This document shows positions 29,901 through 38,872 of a stretch of DNA of 64,000 bases, piece by piece (positions within the stretch are counted from its first letter, which is position 1; the number at the start of each line of letters is the position of its first letter). A model generated the notes under the pieces. That model was given only the letters and a program-made list of their open reading frames with translations. It had not been told where the DNA came from and made no database searches. This DNA is from Scheffersomyces stipitis CBS 6054 (Eukaryota > Ascomycota > Pichiomycetes > Serinales > Debaryomycetaceae): positions 372,001 through 436,000 of the forward strand of contig NC_009048.1 of the NCBI RefSeq assembly GCF_000209165.1. Direction: 5' to 3'. The position numbers and the translations under genes are program-made.

Positions 29901-30877
29901 AGGCGAACGCAAGGAACACCAGGGTATTTATACAATTCCAGGGAGAAACAGAGACTGCCGATTTCAGCAAAATTCAATTCGGAATACATAAACAGCACTG
30001 AAATATTAGTGGATGTTGCAAGCTACGTGAAACGGCTCGGGGGATGATTTCTTTTGTTTTCTTAACCACTAAACAGTCATACTTCATGTGGGCAAAAAAT
30101 ACCTTTCCACATTAAACATTATGCATCTACTTCGCTTAGATTTTCCCATAGGCCAATTGGAAACAATAGGTCGAGTACCAGAGCCACCTTCAGGCCAATT
30201 GAAGTGTCACTGAGCCTTGGTTTGAGGAGTAACTCAATTCAAGCCTTAGGGAATGAACAACTACCAGGTGTCAACTATTTTACAAAATATTTCGTGGCTT
30301 CGAATCCACAACAACTCACTTCAACACCACTTCATTGAGCAGGCAAACTTGGCAAGTCACTTCCCTGATTGAGTAGAGCCACATATGACATGAACACGAA
30401 ACACGGTCAATGTTAGTCAAGAACATTGTTCAGGCACCGAGACACGAAAGCTCTCACGACTTGAAATTGTCCTTATTGTCGGAATCCGAAAGTGTGGAGT
30501 TGATACGACATCCTCAATCGCTACCAACCGACATATTATTTTGTATGGCTAGCATTAGCATTGTTGGGATTGCCATACAGAAAGTTGATTTAAGCTCAAG
30601 AAACGTGTGCCCCATAAGGTTTGACCTTTATAAAAGCCGATTATATGACGCGTACTTAAGCCACTTTTGCCTAAGATAGCCAAACCATGCAGGCTTATGT
30701 CTCGATAGAGTGAAGTCGCTGTGCTTTAGGATCCAAATTCACAGTGGAGAAACACGTTTGGCTGGGGTAGGAATTTTTTTTCTTTTGCACCCACCGTGCC
30801 CACGCGCGAGGTACATGAAACTATGTAGCGAACGGTTGTAAAACGAATCAAAGCGCATAGGCAGGAAGCCACGCTCG

Positions 30878-30912
30878 TATTTTTTGCTCCAAGCGGCTGC
30901 CAGCAAAAAATA
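30878..30912. repeat. 11-bp perfect inverted repeat with 13-base loop
   Basis: TATTTTTTGCT (30878-30888) and AGCAAAAAATA (30902-30912) are exact complements, separated by the GC-rich loop CCAAGCGGCTGCC. A tract of TAATAAT repeats follows at about 30921-30945. No coding frame covers it. Confidence 0.85.
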
Positions 30913-31661
30913 ACAAAGTGTAATAATAATAATTTAATAATAATGCGATTAATAATTAACCCTGAAAAACTTCATAGTCTCATAATTTCCATCAGATAAT
31001 ACAAATATTATGGTAGATAAAGGGCTCACATACCATGGAGCTAGGATTAACTTACGAATTATCCAAAGCCTTCATGAGGCGAAGCTGATGAATGAGCTGG
31101 AAGTGACAAGAAGTGGAATTTATGGAAAGCTGTGTGCACGAAATTCCTGGTCGCCCGGAAATCTGGCTACCACCGGTCAGTTCTATTGGAACAAAGCGTC
31201 ACAGGAATCCGTACAGACAAGTTCCACACCGCAGAAGCGTGAAAGACAAGTTGGCGTACTGTTCACTTGCAATTCCACGTCGCGGCATATGAATACAGAG
31301 AAATGGGTCATGTGACGTATGCATGTTGCTGCCGTTGGCAAAACTGCTATGGATTTGAAATTTATCAGGCAGAATACTGGAATTCGACTCTCTAGTCACA
31401 ACTTTATTTCAGACCGGGCTGAGGCACGGTCTCAAACATAAACATATGGCCTATTTCAATGAACTGCCGAAGATTGAACAGAAGAAGCATTTGAGAAATG
31501 CATAAATTTGAGAAAGAGTATATGCAGTCCTACATGTCCATAATAAGCGAGCGGATAATTTGTATGGCGCATTAGAGAACCCACAATTGATCTTTTATAG
31601 GCAGTTTTGGTTTCTGAATAATTCCAGCTGACAGATCGAGATTTTAAAGGTAGAGAAGTCA

Positions 31662-32810
31662 ATGGGCGAACAGAGAGAATTTCTTACCGAAAAGCATGCG
31701 AAGTTCTTCCAGCGATGTTTGCTTTTGCTCCCAGCCAAACTCCAAGGAGAAGATGCCAATAGGCTCTCGTTCATATACTTCTGCCTTCATGGGTTGGGGC
31801 TTCTCAAACAATTGAAATACACGAAAGAAGAGCTACAGTCATACAGTGACTTCATATATAAAGACTACTTACTTGAAAACGACGACTTTTCAGCATTTAG
31901 AGCTACTCCATACTTTAAAGGTCTGTCGAAGTATGATCTTCCCAATCTTTCCTCCACTCTTTTTGCATTGCTCAATCTTCTCATTCTTGAGTCTGACTAT
32001 TCCAAAGTGTTGGACAACCACAAAGTCATGAAGTTCTTACAATTGAGCCAGATCAAGGAAGGAGAGAATAAAGGCTCTTTTGCTCCTACACTTCGGAATG
32101 GCGACAACGGAGAATACGTCCAGTTTGGAGAAACAGATGTACGATTATGCTATATAGCTGCTAGCATACGACACCTTGTGAAGTATGATACGCTCGGAGA
32201 GGAAGAGCGGAAGAATGATATAGACACCAAGGCATTGACGGATTTCATCCTTCTGAGAATTGATTACCAGGGAGGACTAAGTTTCACGAAGCATGTCGAA
32301 AGCCATCTTGGGTTTTCGTACTGTGGAATAGCATGTTTAAAGCTTTTGGGATACGAATTTGGCTCAGATTTCCAAAAGACAGTCAATTGGCTTGTTCACA
32401 GACAAGTGGATTTTCCACCGCAACTCTACGATTTTGAATACGAATACCACGAAGAAGAAGACATAGGAGCATTCAATGGGCGCGAAAACAAGTTTGGCGA
32501 TACCTGCTATTCGTGGTGGTGTACTGCAAGTTTGGCATTGATAAGCACTAGTCATCTCAAGCTTGTAGACTTGGATAAAGCCCAGGAGTATTTGCTCAAC
32601 AATGTACAAAACGGCATGGTTGGCGGTTTTAGTAAGGATCCAAGTGCAACTCCAGATCCTTTCCACAGTTTCCTAGGAATTGCCAGTCTAGCACTCTGGC
32701 GCCAAAACGAAGCTGGCGATTCGTGTTTGCCCGACCTTGATGGTGTCGACGAAGCTTTGGTGATTACAAGTGCCCTGAAGAAGTTCTTTGAAGAGCAAGT
32801 TAATTACTGA
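31662..32810 (+). CDS. CDC43: Geranylgeranyltransferase type I beta subunit
   Basis: A 382-residue catalytic subunit that, with the Ram2 alpha subunit, attaches geranylgeranyl to CaaL proteins such as Rho1 and Cdc42 in the cytosol. It is built of prenyltransferase alpha-alpha repeats. Recognisable pieces are the AFRATPYFKGLSKYDL region, RLCYIAASIRHL, the GGLSFTKHVESHLGFSYCGIACLKLLG repeat, FGDTCYSWWCTASLALI (with the zinc-binding Asp/Cys pair of the family) and GGFSKDPSATPDPFHSFLGIASLAL, whose His is the third zinc ligand. The length is close to Saccharomyces Cdc43 (376). The N-terminal MGEQREFLTEKHAKFFQRCL matches the family start. Confidence 0.93.
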   Translation: MGEQREFLTEKHAKFFQRCLLLLPAKLQGEDANRLSFIYFCLHGLGLLKQLKYTKEELQSYSDFIYKDYLLENDDFSAFRATPYFKGLSKYDLPNLSSTLFALLNLLILESDYSKVLDNHKVMKFLQLSQIKEGENKGSFAPTLRNGDNGEYVQFGETDVRLCYIAASIRHLVKYDTLGEEERKNDIDTKALTDFILLRIDYQGGLSFTKHVESHLGFSYCGIACLKLLGYEFGSDFQKTVNWLVHRQVDFPPQLYDFEYEYHEEEDIGAFNGRENKFGDTCYSWWCTASLALISTSHLKLVDLDKAQEYLLNNVQNGMVGGFSKDPSATPDPFHSFLGIASLALWRQNEAGDSCLPDLDGVDEALVITSALKKFFEEQVNY

Positions 32811-33322
32811 CGGTTGAGGGCAGGGAGATAAGTTCAGAGATTTGAATGATATAAAGTTACTGAAAAGAGGATGACAAACAATTATCATCATTAAGCATTT
32901 ATCGTCTGTAAAGAAGCATATTAAAATTGCAATCGTAGGATATCTTCTACGGAATGCAACTGAAGGTAGATATCTTCGGCATATTTACTAGTAGACATCA
33001 TCTTATAGTATAGTGAATATCCCTTTCTTAGGTCGATTCAGATCCACGAGCATAACACCGTAGAAGAGAGAGCTACACTTCATATATTGGGCCGTATTAA
33101 GCCTATATACAGCCCTTATCTACTCTATAATGCCAATGATAATTCGCAGACACAAAGCCTTTCTGGCTAACTATACACACCCTGATACTGGCTGAAAAGC
33201 AGGAGTCATCCAGCGTTTTTTTCACTAGCAGAGACTCCAGTTTTTCATCCAGAACATCACCAAAATCGATTTTCTTGAACATCTAGATAGAAAAAGGCAC
33301 ATACTCCACAATTTCCCACCTC
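32811..33322. other. Intergenic between CDC43 and HEM25
   Basis: 512 bases, both neighbours on the plus strand. It contains the 3' end of CDC43 and the HEM25 promoter. Short GAT/TATCTTC words recur near 32940-33010, with no clear element. Confidence 0.5.
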
Positions 33323-34378
33323 ATGACCAACGCTGCAACTGACAAGTCCGTTGCTTCTGTTGCGAGGGATGTGCTGACCGGGAAACCGGGAAAATCGCCA
33401 GATGCTGCTGTGCATCTTCTTTCGGGCGGATTGGCTGGGTTGACTTCAGCAGTTACGCTTCAGCCGTTTGATCTTCTCAAAACGAGATTGCAACAGCAAC
33501 ATCTGGAAACTTCCAAATTGACCATTGCCGGTGAAATCAGAAAGCTTTCCCAGCTTAAGGAACTTTGGAGAGGAGCTGTACCTTCTGCCTTGCGGACTTC
33601 GGTTGGAGCCGGATTGTACTTTACGACGTTGTCGAAGATGAGAGCGGCTGTAGCTCAGTATAATCACCGAGATTCGGTAGCAGAACTAGGAGCAAATGGA
33701 GAAAAATGGGGTGGAAATTCTTCGCAAAAGTCAGTTACTTCTGTACTTCCTAAACTTTTACCCATGGAGAATTTGGCTACCGGCTTTGTTGCCAGAGCCA
33801 TTGTGGGCTACATTACCATGCCAATAACTATGGTAAAAACCCGGTTCGAGTCAAATATCTACTCATACCGTACGATGGGTGAAAGTATCGTCGGAATCTA
33901 TAAAGACATTGGCCCCGACGGAGTGGTCCACCGTTCTTCTTTGCTCAACTTCTTTAAAGGCTCAGTGGCCACTTTGGCTAGGGATTGTCCATATGCTGGG
34001 TTGTATGTTCTCTTTTATGAAGGGTTCAAGAACGATGTGTTAGTGAAGGTTATTCCTGAATCGGTCACAGGGTCCGATCTGAGATCCTCTGTGATCAACT
34101 CATCTTCTGCTATCCTTGCCGCTTCAGTCTCAACGACAATAACTGCTCCGTTCGATGCGATCAAGACTAGATTGCAGTTGACCAAGGAAACATCGATCTT
34201 AAAGACGACAGGAATTTTGCTTCGAGAAGACGGCGGGGTGTTCAATCTTTTCCGGGGTCTTTCGTTGAGATTCGGAAGAAAGGCCTTGAGTGCCGGTATT
34301 AGCTGGTGTATTTATGAAGAGTTGATCAAAAGCGATTTCTCCCAGTGCCGGTTGTTCAATAAAGAGCGCTTGGCATAG
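33323..34378 (+). CDS. HEM25: Mitochondrial glycine carrier (Hem25/SLC25A38)
   Basis: A 351-residue inner-membrane carrier of the SLC25 family that brings glycine into the matrix for 5-aminolevulinate, the first heme precursor. The three repeats carry P-x-[DE]-x-x-[KR] signatures: [11 protein letters not shown] (Pro48, Lys53), [10 protein letters not shown] (Pro167, Lys172, with Ile instead of the acidic residue) and [11 protein letters not shown] (Pro276, Lys281). [18 protein letters not shown] and the [14 protein letters not shown] segment are typical of Hem25. It has a longer N terminus (about 30 residues) and a Ser/Asn-rich insert after repeat 1 (about 110-140), making it longer than Saccharomyces Hem25 (307). 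The missing acid in repeat 2 is common in this subfamily. Confidence 0.92.
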   Translation: MTNAATDKSVASVARDVLTGKPGKSPDAAVHLLSGGLAGLTSAVTLQPFDLLKTRLQQQHLETSKLTIAGEIRKLSQLKELWRGAVPSALRTSVGAGLYFTTLSKMRAAVAQYNHRDSVAELGANGEKWGGNSSQKSVTSVLPKLLPMENLATGFVARAIVGYITMPITMVKTRFESNIYSYRTMGESIVGIYKDIGPDGVVHRSSLLNFFKGSVATLARDCPYAGLYVLFYEGFKNDVLVKVIPESVTGSDLRSSVINSSSAILAASVSTTITAPFDAIKTRLQLTKETSILKTTGILLREDGGVFNLFRGLSLRFGRKALSAGISWCIYEELIKSDFSQCRLFNKERLA

Positions 34379-34868
34379 ATATGAGCTACGATATGGTTAT
34401 GATACTTGTACATAGTAAAAGTAATAAAGGTAAATAGGAAAGACAATACAAGGCAGATCTCTGAATGTTGGGATATGCAAAGCTACAAATTAATAGTAGA
34501 ATTGCTTTCCAGACTCTAAATGTATATCTACATAGTGTGAAAGTTGGAGAAGTGCTATTTTTTCCTTTTCAAATTTTCAGAAAACAAAAAATGGTTATTT
34601 CTATTTCTCCAATAGGGCCAAAAGTTTCATTTACACTTAGCCACCATCTCCCTTCAATCTTATGATTCCCGTATACCCTTTTGCAACCGGGGTTGCAACC
34701 CCATATTCTGTCACGTGCCTTGTACTAACCTCGGCACCTCCGCATTTTTCACTTTTCCACAAAAAAAAGGTGCTTCTGAGTAGTGTTGGGAAATGTTCAC
34801 TTCTTTTTCCACAACTTGTAGAGCTCTTTTCACAGAAAGCTGAATTGATTCTAGTTTGAGGCTTCGAC
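34379..34868. other. Intergenic, PEX14 promoter
   Basis: 490 bases upstream of PEX14. It contains a perfect 14-bp palindrome (34689-34702) and, 10 bases later, TCACGTGC (34711-34718) with a CACGTG core. A TACTAAC-like word at about 34724 has no matching splice donor and acceptor in a useful phase. TTTTTCC-rich tracts precede the ATG. Confidence 0.5.
34689..34702. promoter_or_regulatory. Palindrome GGGGTTGCAACCCC upstream of PEX14
   Basis: A 14-bp perfect palindrome at about -180 from the PEX14 ATG. It overlaps a second imperfect one: TTGCAACC at 34681-34688 and GGTTGCAA at 34691-34698 are complements around a GG spacer. Symmetry of this kind suggests a dimeric DNA-binding protein, perhaps of the zinc-cluster class. 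Confidence 0.4.
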
Positions 34869-35745
34869 ATGAACGAAGATCACATCAAGAGTGCTGTGGC
34901 GTTCTTGCGAGATCCAAATGTCTCTGGCTCGCCGTTAACGAAGAAAGTGGAATTCCTTGAAGCTAAAGGACTTACGCAAGAGGAAATTGAAGAATCTTTG
35001 AGAAGAATCTCAGAAGGTTCTACCAATAACTCTGTGGCTCCTACTTATGACAATAACAGCAATGTCAACAGTAGTAACGCTTCTTTGCCCCCTATTGACT
35101 ACTACAATGTGGCACCACCTGTTCCTGAGAGATCTTGGAAAGATTACTTCATTATGGCTACAGCCACTGCTGGAGTTTCCTATGGATTATACCAGGTGGT
35201 CACACGGTACTTGATTCCATCGATCATTCCTCCTTCACAGGCTTCTATAGAGAAAGATAAGGAGACGATCGAGGAAGAGTTCATCAAGATCGACAAGATT
35301 TTGGAGCAGTTGAGTGCAGACCAGGAACAAATCAAAACCGACAACGAGGCCAAGTTAAAGGAAATCGACGTCGTGATAGACAACGTCAACGACTTCCTCA
35401 GTAGATACAATAAGGACAAGTTGAAGTTTGACGACGACTTACGCTTGATGAAGTTGGAAATAGACAACCTAAGCAACAGCATCGAAAAGAACATGAACCA
35501 GACCAAATCCAGTGTAAAGGATGAGTTGACTGAAATCAACGAAGAATTGCAATCGTTGAAAAACTTGATCACGGCTAGAAGCAACAGTGGTGCTCTGGCT
35601 AATGGCGGAGCCGATAGAAAGATAGCCCCAGTTTCTGCCATTCCTTCAGCTTCTGAAATCTTGAAGAGAGCCAAAGCCAAAGCTATGGAGTCCGACTCTT
35701 CTGCCTCTTCTTCTTCCTCCGCTCAAACTGCTGCTCCAGTTTCCA

Positions 35746-35780
<35 letters not shown>

Positions 35781-36173
35781 GTCGCCACTCCAGCTGCTGT
35801 TGCTCCTGCTGCTACCAAGGAACCCGAACCTGTAACTGTAGCTGAGTCGAAGCAGGAACTGCCCAAGTTTGATTCTCTGAACACTGTAGGTGCTGTCACC
35901 GTAGATGGTGTGACTGCCGCTGGAATTCCTGCTTGGCAAATGAGTCACAGAGAACAAGAACTTGGAGCTTCTTCAAGCGATACTCCTTCGTGGCAAACCC
36001 CTTCCGCGGGCGCAGCTCTTGAGGACAACAGTGAAGAATTGAAAAAGAAAATTGCTTCTGTAGGTGTCCCTTCGTGGCAGTTGAACGCTGGAAGTTCTGC
36101 TCCTTCTGCCTTGGAAAACCAGCCCAAGGAGTCCAGCGCCGGGATTCCCTCGTGGCAAGTGAATGCCCAGTAA
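34869..36173 (+). CDS. PEX14: Peroxin-14, peroxisomal import docking protein
   Basis: A 434-residue peroxisomal membrane protein that with Pex13 and Pex17 docks the Pex5/Pex7 receptors and forms the import pore. Residues 1-50 are the conserved Pex14 receptor-binding domain (IKSAVAFLRDPNV, KKVEFLEAKGLTQEEIEESL). A Pro-rich stretch VAPPVPERSWKDY (81-93) is followed by a hydrophobic segment of about 20 residues (94-119). A long coiled coil covers about 125-235. The C-terminal part has an Ala-rich tract (nine consecutive Ala after PVSTP) and four P-[AS]-W-Q motifs at 354, 373, 401 and 427, the last four residues from the end. N-terminal and coiled-coil features fix the identity. Confidence 0.95.
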
Positions 36174-37160
36174 TGAACTATTTAATTCACTAATGTAATG
36201 ACTAGGTTAGTTAGAAATGTACAAATGTGAAAATGCAACAGAAAGAATTGAAGTTGAAAAAAATTGATTGAATATAGTCAATAAAGGTTTATGCAAAAAA
36301 AGTTGCAGCCGTCGATATTGGTTTCTCTGAGCCGCACCGCGGTAGGCAATCCAGCAATATTTGAATTCATAAGAATATAGCTGTTTGCCTGTTGAAACTT
36401 GGTTGGTTTTTAGGATTCCCCTATTTCAAGAACATTGAGCCATTAAAGAATCCCTTCTGATTTCCTCCTTTTCATGACAAGTTCTGGAAGCATATACTTT
36501 TGTTCGCTTTCACCTCTGACTATTTTCTCTCACTATTCTCGAGAGAATTTTCGCGTTCTCGGACGATTCTGCCGCTATTCTTTTCTTCTGCTAGCGTCTC
36601 GTGCCAAATCAGATGCGCGTTATTCTGCTGACACGCAAAATTACGATCGACGTAAATCAAAAACTTTTCAGAACTCCAGATTTGTCTTTCTCAGTAACAG
36701 TCAGTATATATTGTATTATATATTGTTACGATAGGAGTGTTGTGGTTTGTAGATACAAACACACGGTAGCCACGTCCGCATAGAAGCAGTTTTTTGGGCG
36801 AAATCCGTTCATTATACCTTCACAAACAGCCTGCAAATCTGATACTCATTGGTTTTAAGATTGCCAAAACACCTATTCATTCGTTTTTCATAGCCATAGC
36901 CTTACTTGATACTTGATATTTCGAGGTATTAACCAAAGTCACTCCTTGTCACTCCTTTGATATTTGATTATTTGTTATCACTTGAATACTATATTATAAT
37001 TTCATTAGTACCATTTGATATCTTTAAGTATCATTTCAAATCTTTGAATATCATTTCAATTTCATTCATTTCGAGTCATTAAACAGCCGAGGAACCCTAT
37101 TCATCTGAGTTTAAGCATTTATAATCCTTATCATACGTTCCATTTGCATACATAGCATAC
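36174..37160. other. Intergenic, upstream of the Q/N-rich gene
   Basis: 987 bases. The plus strand becomes T-rich, with repeated TTTGATAT / TATCATTTCA words between 36955 and 37060, probably promoter poly-T elements and a leader. Frames at 36474-36783 have no protein character. No RNA gene is seen. Confidence 0.45.
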
Positions 37161-38360
37161 ATGTCTGATCCGTCATTAGCCTCTTTCCCGAAAAGAGAGT
37201 TGGAATTGACTCCATTCTGTTCTCAGTTGGATTTCATCAACAAGGCCTTGCTTTCGCTTTCAAAACAGGACTCATCAGTCAACAACTACACGAACACGTC
37301 TCGTAGGTACACCAATCAAAACCAGCAGAACACGCATGCAAACTACAACAACAACCAGCAAAACAAATACGCTTTGGCTGCTGTTGCTGCCGCCGCGGCT
37401 GTCCAGCACCAACAGCTGAACTACCTTCTTCAACAACATCAGCAAAATCAACAAAATCAAAACCAACAATACCAAAGTCAAAACCAGCAGAATCAGCAGC
37501 AGCAGCTTCGCAATAACCAATATTCACAGCAGTCACATCCTCAGTTCCAACTGAATCAACACCAGCAACAATATCATCAACCACAGTATCAGCCGCAGCA
37601 ATATCAGCAACAACGTCTGAATCAACAACAATTCCAAAATCAACAGAATCAACAAAACCAGCAAAATCAACAAAATTACCAACAGCTGCAACAATTACAA
37701 CAGAACCAGCAAAGTCTTCAGAACTTCCAGCACCAGAATCTTAATAATTTTCAAAATCAGCAACAGCCTCCACAGGTATTTGGTTCTGAACTCTCTGCCT
37801 CTTCTTCTGTTGCCTCTGACTCTCAATCCAACTCTACCAGTGCTGGAACACCATTGACTGGCATTCCTCCTGCTCTTGATTTGAAAAGCAACTTCTTGAT
37901 GTTCAACGAAAGCTCGCACTCAATATCTTCTCCTACTTATTCTAGCGCAGCTCAGCAACAGAAACCTCCGCAACTCCACTCCAAGTTATTTGACTCTCTG
38001 TCCAGCAACTCGTCTCCGATTTTGCTTCCACCGAACTCAAGCGCTTCCAACAAGAACTCACCTCCCAACTTGTTTCTCTCTACGCCTGTGACTACACCTT
38101 TGAATGCTACACATTCTACTGCAACCGGCTCTCCATTGACCAAGCCTACCCTTCCAGAAACGTCTGGTGGATTTCTCAACTCACCACTGTTGCTTCCTAC
38201 TCTGACACCAACCTCTGCGGGAGGTGCCAACTGGAGCACTACCAATTCTAGTGCTTCAATCTGGGGTAACACTACCAATGGAGTGTCTGCTCTGTCTGCT
38301 AACTCTTCTAAGGGTAACAGCCATCTAATCTCCAGCTTCGGCAGCTCAGGAATGTGGTGA
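37161..38360 (+). CDS. Q/N-rich, prion-like protein, unrecognised
   Basis: A 399-residue protein. The first 38 residues are unique and ordered-looking, with a hydrophobic helix FCSQLDFINKALLSLSKQ. From about 50 to 205 the sequence is almost only Gln and Asn with Tyr, including a short Ala tract (ALAAVAAAAAV). From about 205 it is Ser/Thr/Pro-rich with repeated Leu-Pro-Pro and Asn-Ser elements, ending in a SIWGN segment and SSFGSSGMW. There is no folded catalytic domain, RNA-recognition motif or zinc finger. This composition occurs in yeast RNA-granule and transcription cofactors; I infer a nuclear or cytoplasmic regulatory role but cannot name it. Confidence 0.75.
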   Translation: MSDPSLASFPKRELELTPFCSQLDFINKALLSLSKQDSSVNNYTNTSRRYTNQNQQNTHANYNNNQQNKYALAAVAAAAAVQHQQLNYLLQQHQQNQQNQNQQYQSQNQQNQQQQLRNNQYSQQSHPQFQLNQHQQQYHQPQYQPQQYQQQRLNQQQFQNQQNQQNQQNQQNYQQLQQLQQNQQSLQNFQHQNLNNFQNQQQPPQVFGSELSASSSVASDSQSNSTSAGTPLTGIPPALDLKSNFLMFNESSHSISSPTYSSAAQQQKPPQLHSKLFDSLSSNSSPILLPPNSSASNKNSPPNLFLSTPVTTPLNATHSTATGSPLTKPTLPETSGGFLNSPLLLPTLTPTSAGGANWSTTNSSASIWGNTTNGVSALSANSSKGNSHLISSFGSSGMW

Positions 38361-38872
38361 ACTGCTACAATTCCGAGATTTACTTCAACTAATTCCACTT
38401 GAACTGTAATTTTATGTGTTTGCCTTTGTTAAAAAATGGATTTTATTGAATTTTTCTAAAACCGAGTTTCTATTTTACATTGATTTTTATTTCATTGTAT
38501 TGTTTTGCTTGCTTTATCATTTTTATCACCTTTGTTGTTTGTCTTAGGGTTGGATTTCCTATTTATTGTACTTTTCCATTCTATAATGTCTTTTTAATCT
38601 GTCATTGCTTCGTTTACGCAAAAGGAATATAATATAAATATATAACCATATATAAGGAATACAAAATGCTTCTAGAGAATAGTATGATACTATAGTAAGA
38701 TATAAGGTTACTGTTTCTTGATAATTTCATATTCTTGCAAAGCTACTCCATCTTCGGTCTATACATTTTGACACTTGGTAGCGCGCAATTTTCAATATTC
38801 TCACGTGAACAGAATATTTGAAAAGAACTTACGAACCACCCTATCTTCTTTTCCGTAGACTGCAAATCCATC
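38361..38872. other. Intergenic, upstream of the MED5-like gene
   Basis: AT-rich 3' region of the Q/N-rich gene (TTTTTATTT, TATATAAATATATAA near 38630-38660), followed by the promoter of the next gene with TCACGTGA at 38801-38808, 65 bases ahead of its ATG. Confidence 0.5.
38801..38808. promoter_or_regulatory. TCACGTGA E-box octamer (Cbf1-type)
   Basis: A perfect CACGTG-core octamer 64 bases ahead of the ATG at 38873, a plausible proximal promoter position. Confidence 0.45.

Larger units (their letters stand above)
29823..31661. other. 1.8-kb divergent region between the GPI protein gene and CDC43
   Basis: The promoter of the GPI protein (TATAAATA on the minus strand at 29893-29900) occupies the left side. 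Two ATG-started plus frames (30410-30679, 89 codons; 31010-31315, 101 codons) have unremarkable composition and no recognisable domain; I do not call them. At 30878-30912 there is an 11-bp perfect inverted repeat followed by a TAATAATAATAAT tract. A GCTTCGAATCC word at 30299 resembles a tRNA B box, but no cloverleaf can be drawn around it. Confidence 0.45.

Noticed and set aside
30282..30320. tRNA-like B-box word GCTTCGAATCC with a short stem
   Set aside because: The first base of the box is off consensus, and no acceptor stem, D arm or anticodon arm can be drawn around it; no T-run follows.
30410..31315. Two ATG-started plus frames (30410-30679 and 31010-31315)
   Set aside because: Lengths of 89 and 101 codons are within chance in 1.8 kb of intergenic DNA, and neither has a domain, signal or helpful context.
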